In this document: piece by piece, positions 14,162-24,829 of the stretch
Layout of the letters: the number at the start of each line of letters is the position of its first letter
Numbering within the stretch: position 1 is the stretch's first letter
Assembly: GCF_040499845.1 (NCBI RefSeq)
Contig: NZ_CP159342.1
Span: forward strand, 5,518,001-5,582,000
Length of the DNA: 64,000 nt
Direction: 5' to 3'
Origin: Micromonospora sp. CCTCC AA 2012012
Lineage (GTDB): Bacteria; Actinomycetota; Actinomycetes; Mycobacteriales; Micromonosporaceae
Program-made: the position numbers and the translations under genes
Notes under the pieces: model-generated
Told to the model about the DNA's origin: nothing
Seen by the model: the letters and a program-made list of their open reading frames with translations, nothing else
The model's database searches: none

Positions 14162-16972
14162 GTGGCACTGGCCCTTTACCGCAAGTACCGGCCCCGGACG
14201 TTCGCCGAGCTCATCGGGCAGGAGCACGTCACCGAGCCGCTGTCGCAGGCGCTGCGCAGCGGGCGGCTCAACCACGCGTACCTCTTCTCCGGCCCCCGCG
14301 GCTGCGGCAAGACCTCCAGCGCCCGGATCCTGGCCCGCTCGCTCAACTGCGAGCAGGGCCCGACCCCCGAGCCGTGCGGGCGGTGTGAGTCCTGCCGCTC
14401 GCTGGCCACCGACGGCGCCGGCTCGATCGACGTCATCGAGATCGACGCGGCCAGCCACGGCGGCGTCGACGACGCCCGTGAGCTGCGCGAGAAGGCGTTC
14501 TTCGCGCCGGCCAACAGTCGCTTCAAGATCTATGTCATCGACGAGGCGCACATGGTCTCGTCGGCCGGCTTCAACGCCCTGCTCAAGCTGGTCGAGGAGC
14601 CCCCGGAGTACGTCAAGTTCATCTTCGCCACCACCGAGCCGGAGAAGGTCCTCGGCACGATCAAGTCGCGGACCCACCACTACCCGTTCCGGCTGATCCC
14701 GCCGAAGGTGCTGCGCCCCTACCTGGAGCAGCTCACCGAGGCGGAAGGCGTCAAGGTCGAGCCGGCCGTCTTCCCCCTCGTCGTGCGCGCGGGCGGTGGC
14801 AGCGCGCGGGACAGCCTCTCCGTGCTCGACCAGCTCATCGCGGGCGCCGGCCCGGAGGGGGTCAGCTACGCCCGGGCCGCCGCGCTGCTCGGCGTGACCG
14901 ACTCCGCGCTGATCGACGAGATGTGCGACGCGCTGGCCGCCGGGGACGGCAGGGCCGCGTACGCCACCGTCGACCGGGTCGCCGAGGCCGGGCACGACCT
15001 GCGCCGGTTCGCCTCCGACCTGCTGGAACGGCTGCGCGACCTGATCGTCCTCCAGCAGGTGCCGGACGCCGCCGCCAAGGGCCTGATCGACGGCCCGGCC
15101 GACCAGATCGAGCGGATGGCGGCCCAGGCCCAGCAGCTCGGCCCGGCCACCCTGTCCCGCTGCGCGGACATCGTGCACAACGGGCTGGTCGAGATGCGCG
15201 GCACCACCGCGCCCCGGCTGCTGCTGGAGCTGATCTGCGCCCGGATGCTGCTGCCCGGCGTGGACGACTCCACCGGCGGCCTGCTCCAGCGCCTGGAACG
15301 GATGGAACGCCGGCTCACCCTGGGTGGGTCCGAGCCGCCGCCGGCCGCCGCCGGTCCCGCGCCGGTCGCCCACCCCCCTGCGGTACGCCAGGAGTCTCCC
15401 GCCCCGACCGCGGCTGCCGCCGCGTCCGACCCGCAGACCGCCGGCCAGCCGGCGGCTGCCGACGCCCCCTCCGGTGCCGCCGCCGCCCGCGCCGCCCTGG
15501 CCGCCGGCTCCCGGACCGCCACCCCCGGCGGCTCCCGTCCCGCCCCGTCCACCGGTCCGGCCCCGGCCGCGGCCGGGGCCCCCTCGCCGACCGAGCGACC
15601 CGGTGGCTCCGCTCCGGCCGGTTCGGCGGGCAACGGGCCGGCCACCCCGGTCAGCAACGGGCCGGCCACCCCGGCACACCGGGCGGTGCCGCCGTCCGCC
15701 GTCATGCCCGATCCGGCCACCCCCGAGCCGCCCCGGCCCGGCTCCGCCGCCCCCGGCGCGCTGGACGCGGTCGCGGTACGCCGGGTCTGGCCGGACATCG
15801 TGGCGAAGGTCAACCGGATCAAGAAGCCGGCCGCCGCCCTGATGCGGGACGCGGTGGTCCGCGACATCGACGGCGACACCCTGGTGCTGACCGTGAAGTC
15901 CCCGGTCCTCGCCCAGATGATGGCCCACCACACCTCGGTCCTGGCCGAGGCGCTCTACGAGGAGTTCGGCGGCCGTTGGCAGATCCGCTGCGAGGTGGCC
16001 GGTGAGCGCGGTGGCGCCGCCCTCGGCGGACCACCCCGGTCGACCGCCCGCCCGGCCCCGGCGACCGCGCCCCCACCGACCGCGCCCCCACCGACCGGTG
16101 GCGCTCCCGTTCCCGGTGCCTCCTCCGCCGGCTCGTCCGGTCCGGGCGGCTCCACACCCGGCGGATCCACACCCGGCGGCCTCGACTCCGGTCCGGGCGG
16201 CTCCGCACCCGGCGGCCCCGACTCCGGTCGGGCGTCCGGCCCGGACGGTGCGAATGGTCCCGGCAGCCGGAACGGCGGGGGTCCCGCCACCGGCGGTGCG
16301 CCGACCGGGCTCGGCCCCGCGCACGGCGGTCCGGGTGGACCGGCCGGAGGTGGCCAGAACGGCACCTCGCCAACCGGCCCCGCCGACGTGGCCGATGATG
16401 ACGGGGGTTGGCCGGAACCGGCCCGCCCCGGCGGTGCCGCCCGCCCCGGTGATGCCGCCGGTGGGGACGGCGATTGGCCGGAAGCGGCCCGCCCCGGCGG
16501 TGCCACCGCGGGTGCCGACTGGCCGGAGCCGGCGCGCCCCGGTGGGGCCACGGCGACCGCCGCCACCGCCACGGCGACCGTGACGGCGGCTCCTGTCGTA
16601 CCGCAGGCGAGCGGGTCCCCGCAGCCCCCGGTGAGCAGCGCGATCGCGGCGGCCCGCGCGGCGGCGGCCGCGGCGACCGCCGGGGCCGGCAAGGGTCCGC
16701 GCACCGCGCCCGCCGCCCGGAAGACCGCCGACGCGGAGTGGGCCGGCGAGCCGCCATACGACCCGGACTACGACGGGCCGCTGCGGAGTGGCGGTGCGCC
16801 GACGGCCGCTACCCCGGCCACCCCGGCGTACGAGGGCTTCGACCCGGGCGACGAGCCGCTGGACGAGGTGATCGACGAGCGGACCGCCCGGCAGTCGAGC
16901 GAGGAGCAGGCGGTGCAGCTGCTCCGCGAGGCGTTCGGCGCTGAGAAGATCGACGAGGTCGACGCGCGCTGA
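14162..16972 (+). CDS. dnaX: DNA polymerase III subunits gamma and tau
   Basis: The clamp-loader ATPase of the replisome. The start is GTG 14162 (VALALYRKYRPRTF) with GAGGAGG upstream, giving 936 residues. Walker A is GPRGCGKTSSA near residue 44, a four-Cys zinc module (CEQGP..PCGRCESC) lies at about 64-80, and Walker B is VIDEAHMV near 125. Residues about 395-530 are Ala/Pro-rich. A folded tau-type domain (VWPDIVAKVNRIKKPAAALM) covers 535-610, then a second Gly/Pro-rich linker of about 270 residues leads to the C-terminal EEQAVQLLREAFGAEKID. The protein is much longer than the E. coli form because of these linkers. ybaB and recR follow, as in many bacteria. Confidence 0.96.
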   Translation: MALALYRKYRPRTFAELIGQEHVTEPLSQALRSGRLNHAYLFSGPRGCGKTSSARILARSLNCEQGPTPEPCGRCESCRSLATDGAGSIDVIEIDAASHGGVDDARELREKAFFAPANSRFKIYVIDEAHMVSSAGFNALLKLVEEPPEYVKFIFATTEPEKVLGTIKSRTHHYPFRLIPPKVLRPYLEQLTEAEGVKVEPAVFPLVVRAGGGSARDSLSVLDQLIAGAGPEGVSYARAAALLGVTDSALIDEMCDALAAGDGRAAYATVDRVAEAGHDLRRFASDLLERLRDLIVLQQVPDAAAKGLIDGPADQIERMAAQAQQLGPATLSRCADIVHNGLVEMRGTTAPRLLLELICARMLLPGVDDSTGGLLQRLERMERRLTLGGSEPPPAAAGPAPVAHPPAVRQESPAPTAAAAASDPQTAGQPAAADAPSGAAAARAALAAGSRTATPGGSRPAPSTGPAPAAAGAPSPTERPGGSAPAGSAGNGPATPVSNGPATPAHRAVPPSAVMPDPATPEPPRPGSAAPGALDAVAVRRVWPDIVAKVNRIKKPAAALMRDAVVRDIDGDTLVLTVKSPVLAQMMAHHTSVLAEALYEEFGGRWQIRCEVAGERGGAALGGPPRSTARPAPATAPPPTAPPPTGGAPVPGASSAGSSGPGGSTPGGSTPGGLDSGPGGSAPGGPDSGRASGPDGANGPGSRNGGGPATGGAPTGLGPAHGGPGGPAGGGQNGTSPTGPADVADDDGGWPEPARPGGAARPGDAAGGDGDWPEAARPGGATAGADWPEPARPGGATATAATATATVTAAPVVPQASGSPQPPVSSAIAAARAAAAAATAGAGKGPRTAPAARKTADAEWAGEPPYDPDYDGPLRSGGAPTAATPATPAYEGFDPGDEPLDEVIDERTARQSSEEQAVQLLREAFGAEKIDEVDAR

Positions 16973-17057
16973 GGCGCGCGGACGACCCCGAGGACGGGTG
17001 CCGCCGGCCGACTAGGCTGGGCGCGGCCGAGCAGACGAGTGCGAGAAGGAGCCATCC

Positions 17058-17390
17058 GTGCGCCCAGGTGGACAGCCGAACATGCAGCAGATGCTGAAGC
17101 AGGCGCAGAAGATGCAGCAGCAGATCGCCAAGGCCCAGGCCGAGCTGGCCGAGGCGGAGCTGACCGGGACCGCCGGTGGCGGGCTGGTCACCGCGACGGT
17201 CGCCGGCACCGGCGAACTGAAGGCGATCAAGATCGACGCGAAGGCGGTCGACCCGGAGGACGTGGAGACCCTGGAGGACCTGGTCGTCGCGGCCGTGCAC
17301 AACGCCGCCGAGGCGGCCCGGGAGCTGACCGAGAAGAAGATGGGCCCGGTCAGCGGCGGCATGGGCGGCCTCGGCCTGCCCGGTTTCTGA
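17058..17390 (+). CDS. YbaB/EbfC family nucleoid-associated protein
   Basis: The 110-residue DNA-binding protein has the typical N-terminal helix [19 protein letters not shown] and the family core [20 protein letters not shown]. It binds DNA as a dimer and is thought to assist recombination repair together with RecR, whose gene begins 8 bp downstream. GTG 17058 is supported by AAGGAG upstream. The C terminus is Gly/Met-rich. Confidence 0.93.
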   Translation: MRPGGQPNMQQMLKQAQKMQQQIAKAQAELAEAELTGTAGGGLVTATVAGTGELKAIKIDAKAVDPEDVETLEDLVVAAVHNAAEAARELTEKKMGPVSGGMGGLGLPGF

Positions 17391-17397
17391 GCGGCAG

Positions 17398-17991
17398 ATG
17401 TACGAGGGTGCCATCCAGGACCTGATCGACGAGCTGGGACGGCTGCCGGGCGTCGGCCCGAAGAGCGCCCAGCGGATCGCCTTCCACGTCCTGTCGGCGG
17501 ATCCGGCCGACGTCAACCGGCTGGCCGGCGCGCTGCGCAAGGTCAAGGAGCTGGTGCGCTTCTGCACCACCTGCTACAACGTGGCGGAGTCGGAGCAGTG
17601 CCGGATCTGCCGCGACCCCCGCCGTACGGACGAGGTGCTCTGTGTGGTCGAGGAGCCGAAGGACGTCGTGGCGATCGAGCGGACCGGTGAGTTCCGCGGG
17701 CGCTACCACGTGCTCGGTGGCGCGATCAATCCGCTGGAGGGGATCGGGCCGGACAACCTGCGCATCCGGGAGCTGATGACCCGGCTGAGCGGCGGCACGG
17801 TACGCGAGTTGATCCTGGCCACCGACCCGAACACCGAGGGCGAGGCGACCGCCACCTATCTGGCCCTGATGGTCAAGCCGATGGGCATCTCGGTGACCCG
17901 GCTGGCCAGCGGCCTGCCGGTCGGCGGTGACCTGGAGTACGCCGACGAGATCACCCTGGGTCGGGCGTTCGAGGGCCGGCGGGCCGTCTGA
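17398..17991 (+). CDS. recR: recombination mediator RecR
   Basis: This 197-residue protein loads RecA at gaps together with RecF/RecO. It has the N-terminal helix-hairpin-helix ([15 protein letters not shown]), a four-Cys zinc finger ([18 protein letters not shown]), and a Toprim domain with [12 protein letters not shown] and [15 protein letters not shown]. The length is standard. It is the last gene of the dnaX-ybaB-recR operon and is followed by a strong hairpin. Confidence 0.96.
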   Translation: MYEGAIQDLIDELGRLPGVGPKSAQRIAFHVLSADPADVNRLAGALRKVKELVRFCTTCYNVAESEQCRICRDPRRTDEVLCVVEEPKDVVAIERTGEFRGRYHVLGGAINPLEGIGPDNLRIRELMTRLSGGTVRELILATDPNTEGEATATYLALMVKPMGISVTRLASGLPVGGDLEYADEITLGRAFEGRRAV

Positions 17992-18016
17992 GCCGTCGCA
18001 GGGCCCCTGTCGTACC

Positions 18017-18055
18017 GGTGCGGCCGTCGCCACCTCGCGTGGCGGCGGCCGCACC
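18017..18055 (+). terminator. terminator after recR
   Basis: A 17-bp stem with one G-T wobble (18017-18033 and 18039-18055) encloses a 5-nt loop 26 bp after the recR stop. It ends the dnaX operon; no U tract is present. Confidence 0.75.
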
Positions 18056-18262
18056 GTCGTGTGCGCCGCCGCGCCCGGCCGGCCCGTCCGGGCTGTGACA
18101 GTCATTCCCACCTGCCGCTGACGGCTGTCAGAGCCGACTGCTTGGTGTCGGCTTGATAGCGATTGCCTAACGGGCGTTCCGCTTCGGTGAGTCGTGTCAT
18201 AGCCTCCGGCTCACAGACTGAGCCACAACTCGGCGTGGTCATGCGCATGACAGAGGTGAGAG

Positions 18263-19933
18263 ATGCAGGCAGGCAGGCTCAAGGCGGCTGTGGCCCTCGC
18301 GGCCGTTGCCGCTCTGGCGGTCGGGGCGTCCGGCTGCGCGAAGAGCGAGCGTGACGGGGACAGCGGTGGAGCCAAGACTGGCGGCACCTTCGTCTTCGCG
18401 GGCACCAGCAACCCCAAGAACTTCGACCCGATCTTCAACGATGACGGTGAGTCGTTCCGGCCGATCCGGCAGATGTACGACACGCTGGTGCAGAACAAGC
18501 CGGGCACGGCGGACCTCGTCGGCGCCCTCGCGGAGAAGTGGGAGCACGACGAGAGCGGCAAGGTCTGGACCTTCCACCTGCGCAAGGGTGTGAAGTTCCA
18601 CGACGGCACCGACTTCAACGCCGCAGCGGTCTGCTTCAACTTCGACCGCTGGTACAACATGAAGGGCGCCGCCGCCCAGTCGCAGATGATCTACTACTCG
18701 GACACGTTCGGCGGGTTCGCCAAGAACGAGGCCGAGGGCGTCGGCAAGCCGGTCTACAACAAGTGCGAGGCCAAGGACGACGGCACCGCCGTCATCACGA
18801 TGAACCAGTACAAGGGCGCCTTCCCCGGTGCCTTCGCGCTGACCGCCCTCTCGATCGCCAGCCCGGACGCGCTGAAGAAGTACGACGCCGACACGGTCAA
18901 GCAGAACGGCGACTCCTTCGAGTACAGCGCCTTCGCCAACGAGCACCCGGTCGGCACCGGCCCGTTCAAGTTCGGCGGCTGGGACAAGGCCAAGAACGAG
19001 ATCACCCTGGAGCGCAACCCCGACTACTGGGGCGAGAAGGCCAAGGTCGACAAGCTGGTCATCAAGGTCATCCCGGACGAGAACACCCGCAAGCAGGAGC
19101 TGCGCGCGGGCACCGTCCAGGGCATCGACTTCCCCGCCCCGGCCGACCGCAAGGCGCTCTCCGGTGAGGGCTTCCAGGTCCTCGACCGGCCGGCGTTCAA
19201 CATCCTCTACCTGGGCATCAACCAGAAGAACCCGAAGCTGAAGGACCTGCGGGTGCGCCAGGCGATCGCCTACGCCCTCAACCGTCAGCAGCTCGTCCAG
19301 ACCAAGGGCCCGGGCGGCACCAAGGTCGCCGACGAGTTCATGCCCGACACCGTGGCCGGCTACGCCAACGACGTGCAGAAGTACGAGTACAACCCGGAGA
19401 AGGCGAAGCAGCTGCTGAAGGAGGCCGGGGCCGAGGGTCTGACCCTGAACTTCTACTACCCGACCGACGTCACCCGGCCGTACATGCCGAACCCGCAGGA
19501 GATCTTCACCGTCCTCGCCAACGACCTCCAGGCCGTCGGCATCAAGGTCAACGGTGTGGCCCGCCCGTGGAACGGTGGCTACAAGGACGACATCCAGCAG
19601 TTCGGCAAGCAGGACCTGCACCTGCTCGGTTGGACCGGCGACTACAACGACCCGGGCAACTTCGTCGGCACCTTCTTCGGTCGCGGCAAGGTCGAGTTCG
19701 GTGACCAGGCGATGACCGAGATGTTCGACGCGATCTCCAAGGCCGACGCCACCGTCGACGACGCCGGCAAGAAGGCCGCGTGGGAGCAGGTCAACCGGGA
19801 CATCGCCAGCAAGTGGCTGCCGGCCGTCCCGATCTGGCACGCCCCGCCGGCCATCGTGGTCGCCAAGAACGTCAAGGGTCTGGTTGCCAGCCCGCTGACC
19901 GACGAGCGCTTCAACACGGTCAGCGTCTCCTGA
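18263..19933 (+). CDS. ABC transporter substrate-binding lipoprotein (peptide/solute, family 5)
   Basis: The 556-residue protein has a lipoprotein signal peptide with lipobox VGASGC (lipidated Cys about residue 25), followed by the family 5 extracellular solute-binding fold: GGTFVFAGTSNPKNFDP, RKGVKFHDGTDFNAA, and LRVRQAIAYALNRQQL. It captures oligopeptides, or possibly another solute, outside the membrane for the two permeases and two ATPases encoded downstream on the same strand. The ligand cannot be told. The ATG has GTGAGAG upstream. It is separated from the first permease gene by 101 bp, so it may be expressed more strongly. Confidence 0.92.
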   Translation: MQAGRLKAAVALAAVAALAVGASGCAKSERDGDSGGAKTGGTFVFAGTSNPKNFDPIFNDDGESFRPIRQMYDTLVQNKPGTADLVGALAEKWEHDESGKVWTFHLRKGVKFHDGTDFNAAAVCFNFDRWYNMKGAAAQSQMIYYSDTFGGFAKNEAEGVGKPVYNKCEAKDDGTAVITMNQYKGAFPGAFALTALSIASPDALKKYDADTVKQNGDSFEYSAFANEHPVGTGPFKFGGWDKAKNEITLERNPDYWGEKAKVDKLVIKVIPDENTRKQELRAGTVQGIDFPAPADRKALSGEGFQVLDRPAFNILYLGINQKNPKLKDLRVRQAIAYALNRQQLVQTKGPGGTKVADEFMPDTVAGYANDVQKYEYNPEKAKQLLKEAGAEGLTLNFYYPTDVTRPYMPNPQEIFTVLANDLQAVGIKVNGVARPWNGGYKDDIQQFGKQDLHLLGWTGDYNDPGNFVGTFFGRGKVEFGDQAMTEMFDAISKADATVDDAGKKAAWEQVNRDIASKWLPAVPIWHAPPAIVVAKNVKGLVASPLTDERFNTVSVS

Positions 19934-20034
19934 CAAGGACGCTCAACCACTGACGCCGTACGCGGATCGGCCCGGGCCGGGGCACAGACCCCGGCCCGGG
20001 CCGAACCGCTGATATCGAGAATCTGGTGTGAGAG

Positions 20035-21042
20035 ATGTTGCGAGTCATAGTCCGCCGCCTGCTCCAGCTGGTGGTGACCCTGATGGCGCTGTCCGCGCTC
20101 ATCTTCATCTGGCTGCGGAACCTGCCCGGCGGCCCGATCGAGGCGCTGCTCGGTGAGCGCGCCACCCCCGAGCGGCGCGCGCTGCTGACCAAGGCGCTCG
20201 GCTACGACCAGCCGATCCTGGTCCAGTACGGCAAGTTCATGCAACGGGTCCTGACCGGCGACTTCGGCAACTCCATCCGCTCCGGCGACGCCGTCACCGA
20301 GGTGATCGGCCGCGCCTTCCCGGCCACCATCGAGCTGGCGGTGGCCGCCCTGATCATCGCGATCGGGCTCGGCGTGCCGCTCGGCTATCTCGCCGCCCGG
20401 TACCACGGGCGGCTGCTGGACAACCTGAGCATCGCGGGCACCCTGCTCGGCATCTCGATCCCCATCTTCTTCCTGGGCTATCTGCTCAAGGACGTCTTCA
20501 CCCAGAACATCCACTGGTTCCCGCCCTCGGGGCGGCTCAGCACCGGTCTGGACAACACCGAGATCACCGGGTTCTTCGTCCTCGACGGGCTGCTGACCCG
20601 GGAGTTCGACGCCACCGCCGACGCGCTCTGGCACCTGGTCCTGCCGGCGGTCACGCTCGCCACCATCCCGCTGGCGGTGATCGTCCGGATCACCCGGGCC
20701 AGCGTGCTGGACGTGCTCAACGAGGACTACGTCCGGACGGCCGAGGCCAAGGGCCTGCGGCACAAGACCATCCGGGGCCGGCACATCCTGCGCAACGCCC
20801 TGCTGCCGGTGGTCACCACGATCGGTCTGCAGACCGGCGCGCTGCTCTCCGGCGCGGTGCTCACCGAGAAGGTCTACAACTGGGGCGGCCTCGGCACCCT
20901 GATCTACGACTCGATCAGCGGTGGCCGGGACTACCCGGTGCTCCAGGCGCTGATCCTGCTGGCCGCACTGGTCTTCGTGGTGGTCAACCTCCTGGTCGAC
21001 GTCTCCTACGCCTTCATCGACCCGAGGGTGCGTGTGCGATGA
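20035..21042 (+). CDS. ABC transporter permease (DppB/OppB type)
   Basis: The 335-residue inner-membrane protein has six predicted helices. The first is at residues 8-27, and the EAA loop is ..VLNEDYVRTAEAKGLRHKTIRGRHILRNALLPV near residues 225-260, which contacts the ATPase. It pairs with the next permease to form the channel. The stop codon TGA at 21040 lies inside an ~80-bp repeat that extends to the start of the next gene. Confidence 0.93.
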   Translation: MLRVIVRRLLQLVVTLMALSALIFIWLRNLPGGPIEALLGERATPERRALLTKALGYDQPILVQYGKFMQRVLTGDFGNSIRSGDAVTEVIGRAFPATIELAVAALIIAIGLGVPLGYLAARYHGRLLDNLSIAGTLLGISIPIFFLGYLLKDVFTQNIHWFPPSGRLSTGLDNTEITGFFVLDGLLTREFDATADALWHLVLPAVTLATIPLAVIVRITRASVLDVLNEDYVRTAEAKGLRHKTIRGRHILRNALLPVVTTIGLQTGALLSGAVLTEKVYNWGGLGTLIYDSISGGRDYPVLQALILLAALVFVVVNLLVDVSYAFIDPRVRVR

Positions 21043-21124
21043 GCGAGCATCGCGAGCGAATGATCAAGCACAGCGTGGCGGAGCCCCGTGCGGCCGCCGA
21101 GCGAAGCGAGGTGGCCGCATGAGC
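21039..21124 (+). repeat. ~80-bp stop-start repeat, copy A
   Basis: The sequence between the two permease genes begins with ATGAGC covering the upstream stop and ends with ATGAGC that is the downstream start, 80 bp apart. The inside contains GAGCGAGCATCGCGAGCGAA and GCCGCCGAGCGAAGCGAGG. A second copy with the same 80-bp offset lies at 53690-53775. It is open in the reading frame of the downstream gene (starting MSEHRERMIK in one frame), but probably is a mobile or structural repeat, not a gene. Confidence 0.75.
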
Positions 21125-22189
21125 GACCCGATCACCCGGCCCAACGTGCCGACTCCGCGGGACGAATCCGGCCTGCCCGAGTCCGACCTGACTCCGGCCG
21201 ACGGGCCGGGCGTCGAGGAGAAGCGCGAGGGCGTGACGCCGCGCAACATCGCGCTGCTCGGCGAGCGGAAGAAGGAGCGGCTGGACGCGCTGGCCCGGGC
21301 CAGCGCTGACAAGGGGGGCGTGAGCCTCGTCCGGGACGCGTTCCGCCGGCTGCGGCGCAACCCGGTCGCCATCGTCGGCGCGTCGATCGTCGCGCTCTTC
21401 GTCCTGATCGCGATCTTCGCGCCGCTGCTCGCGCCGCACGACCCGGCGCAGCGCTTCGACGAGCTGACCCGCAACCTGACTGTCGACAACATCCCCGGCG
21501 CCACCGGCGACTTCCCGCTCGGCTCCGACCCGCTCGGTCGTGACTTCCTCTCCCGCATGATCTACGGCAGCCAGCAGACGCTCTTCGTCGGCGTGGTGGC
21601 CACCATGATCGGTCTGGCCCTGGGCGTGCTGATCGGCGCGCTGGCCGGCGCCTTCGGCGGCTGGGTCGACAACATCCTGATGCGGTTCACCGACGTGATG
21701 CTGGCCCTGCCCGCCCTGCTGCTGGCGATCAGCCTGGTCGCCATGGCCAGCCGGTCCAGCCAGTGGACGGTCATCTTCGCGGTGGCGATCGTCAACGTGC
21801 CGATCTTCGCCCGGCTGCTGCGCGGCTCGATGCTGGCCCAGCGGGAGAGCGACCACGTGCTGGCCGCCCGGGCGCTCGGCGTGAAGCAGCGGTCCATCGT
21901 GCTGCGGCACATGCTGCCCAACGCGATGACCGCGGTGATCGTGCAGGCCACGCTCACCCTCTCCACCGCCATCCTGGAGGCGGCGTCGCTCTCCTTCCTC
22001 GGCCTCGGCGACCCGGACATCAACCGCGCCGAGTGGGGCCTGATGCTCGGCGTGGACGGTCAGCGGTACTTCGAGGTCCGGCCCGAGCTGGCCTACTACC
22101 CGGCTGCCGCGATCATCATCGTCGCGCTCGGCTTCACCCTGCTCGGTGAGGCGATGCGCGAGGCGATCGACCCGAAGAACCGGCGGTGA
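21119..22189 (+). CDS. ABC transporter permease (DppC/OppC type)
   Basis: The 356-residue partner permease has an extended hydrophilic N terminus of about 85 residues before the first transmembrane helix (NPVAIVGASIVALFVLIAIF), as OppC-type proteins often have. The OppC signature GSDPLGRDFLSRMIYGS and the EAA loop ESDHVLAARALGVKQRSIVLRHMLPN are present. The ATG at 21119 is created by the upstream repeat and gives MSDPITRPN; there is no good Shine-Dalgarno except GAGG in the repeat itself. Confidence 0.93.
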   Translation: MSDPITRPNVPTPRDESGLPESDLTPADGPGVEEKREGVTPRNIALLGERKKERLDALARASADKGGVSLVRDAFRRLRRNPVAIVGASIVALFVLIAIFAPLLAPHDPAQRFDELTRNLTVDNIPGATGDFPLGSDPLGRDFLSRMIYGSQQTLFVGVVATMIGLALGVLIGALAGAFGGWVDNILMRFTDVMLALPALLLAISLVAMASRSSQWTVIFAVAIVNVPIFARLLRGSMLAQRESDHVLAARALGVKQRSIVLRHMLPNAMTAVIVQATLTLSTAILEAASLSFLGLGDPDINRAEWGLMLGVDGQRYFEVRPELAYYPAAAIIIVALGFTLLGEAMREAIDPKNRR

Positions 22190-22232
22190 CGGCGATGGGA
22201 ACCACGCACCAGCGCAGTGAGGAAGTGACCCG

Positions 22233-23215
22233 ATGAGCCTGCTCGACGTACGCGATCTGAGCGTGGTGTTCCAGCGACGCGGTGAGCGGCCGTTCACCGC
22301 GGTCGACAAGGTCAGTTTCAGTGTGGAGCCGGGCCAGACCGTGGGCCTGGTCGGCGAGTCCGGCTGCGGCAAGAGCGTGACCAGCTTGGCGATCATGGGC
22401 CTGCTGCCCAAGCGGGGCAACAAGGTCACCGGTGAGGTGAGCTTCGACGGCACCGACCTGCTGCGGCTGCGCCCCGACGACCTGCGGGACCGGCGGGGCC
22501 GGGACATCGGCATGATCTTCCAGGACCCGCTCTCCTCGCTGAACCCGGTCGTCCCGATCGGTGTCCAGGTCGCCGAGGTGCTGGAGCGGCACCGGGGCAT
22601 GAAGCGCAGCGCCGCCCTCAAGGAGTCCCGGGAACTGCTCGACGCGGTCGGCATCCCCGACCCGATGCGGCGGCTCAAGGAATACCCGCACCAGATCTCC
22701 GGCGGCATGCGGCAGCGCGCCCTGATCGCCATCGCGCTGGCCTGCAAGCCGCGGCTGCTGATCGCCGACGAGCCGACCACCGCGCTGGACGTGACCATCC
22801 AGGCGCAGATCCTCACCCTGCTCAAGCAGCTGGTCGACGAGACCGGCACCGCCCTCATCATGATCACGCACGACCTGGGCGTGGTGGCCGGCCTCTGCGA
22901 CACGGTCAACGTGCTCTACGGCGGCAAGGTCGTCGAGCGGGCCGCCCGGCACGACCTGTTCGCCCAGCCGCGCCACCCGTACACGCACGGGCTGCTCAAC
23001 TCGGTGCCGCGGCTGGACTCGCCCCGGGGCGAGCGGCTGCACGCCATCCGCGGCTCGGTGGCCGACAACATCCCGTGGGGCGAGGGGTGCGCCTTCGCGC
23101 CCCGCTGCGACAACGTGGTGGACGCCTGCCTGGAGGGCACGCCCCCGCTCGAACCCACCGCGACCGGCGGCGACCTGCGCTGCAACAACCCTGTTTCGGA
23201 GGAGGTGGCGGTAGC

Positions 23216-23219
<4 letters not shown>
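22233..23219 (+). CDS. ABC transporter ATP-binding protein (DppD/OppD type)
   Basis: The 328-residue ATPase energises the importer. Walker [12 protein letters not shown] is near residue 46, the signature ISGGMRQR near 158, Walker [10 protein letters not shown] near 178, and the switch His follows in MITHDLG. The C-terminal oligopeptide-transporter extension has three Cys ([14 protein letters not shown]) that may bind an iron-sulphur cluster, as known for DppD. The last codons overlap the start of the next ATPase gene. Confidence 0.94.
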
Positions 23220-24313
<1,094 letters not shown>

Positions 24314-24321
24314 CCACGGCA

Positions 24322-24357
24322 CGAGGCCCCCTTCCCGATCCCGGGAAGGGGGCCTCG
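24322..24357. terminator. bidirectional terminator between the ABC operon and a convergent gene
   Basis: A perfect 15-bp stem (24322-24336, 24343-24357) with loop GATCCC lies 8 bp from both flanking stops, so it serves both convergent units. Confidence 0.85.
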
Positions 24358-24364
24358 GCGCAGC

Positions 24365-24829
24365 TCAGCCCTCGGGGCGGTGGAGCAGGGCGACCGCGAT
24401 GCCGTGCACGGCGTCCAGGTCGCCCGCGTCGGCCAGCGCCGCCTTCCCGCCGGTCACCACGTACCACTCGTCGGCGTCCTTGTACTGCACGTGCAGGGTG
24501 ACCTGGCCGTCGGCGTACTCCGTGCGCAGGGTCAGCTCGCCGGTCACCACCCCGACCTCGTCGGTCATCACGCCGCCCGGCCCCGGGGTGATGTCGGCGG
24601 TGCGCTGCTGCGTACCCCCGGCGGGTGCCGCAGCCGGTGCGGCCCCGGCCGGGGCGGTGTCGGCGGCCATGCCGGCCCCGGAGACGTCGGCGGGTGCCGC
24701 CGGCGTGCCGTCCGCGGTCATCCCCGCCGACGTGGCGCCGGTGGCCGGCGTCGCGTCCTTCCCGGCGGCGGTCGGTGTCTGCTCCGGCGCGGGTGTCCCC
24801 CCGGCCCCGCTCACCGCTTGCTCGCCCAT
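24365..24829 (-). CDS. hypothetical protein with Ala/Pro/Thr-rich N-terminus
   Basis: The 154-residue protein starts at ATG 24829, within the 3' end of the upstream HNH gene (19-bp overlap). Residues 1-80 are low-complexity (Ala, Gly, Pro, Thr). Residues about 85-154 form a small beta-rich domain with LTLRTEYADGQVTLHVQYKD and AALADAGDLDAVHGIAVALL. No signal peptide is visible. I do not recognise the family. Translational coupling to the secreted nuclease-like lipoprotein hints at a shared job, but immunity or any other role is only a guess. Confidence 0.7.
   Translation of the reverse strand: MGEQAVSGAGGTPAPEQTPTAAGKDATPATGATSAGMTADGTPAAPADVSGAGMAADTAPAGAAPAAAPAGGTQQRTADITPGPGGVMTDEVGVVTGELTLRTEYADGQVTLHVQYKDADEWYVVTGGKAALADAGDLDAVHGIAVALLHRPEG

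Noticed and set aside
14087..16324. Long minus-strand frame opposite dnaX
   Set aside because: This is a high-GC shadow; dnaX on the plus strand has all motifs.
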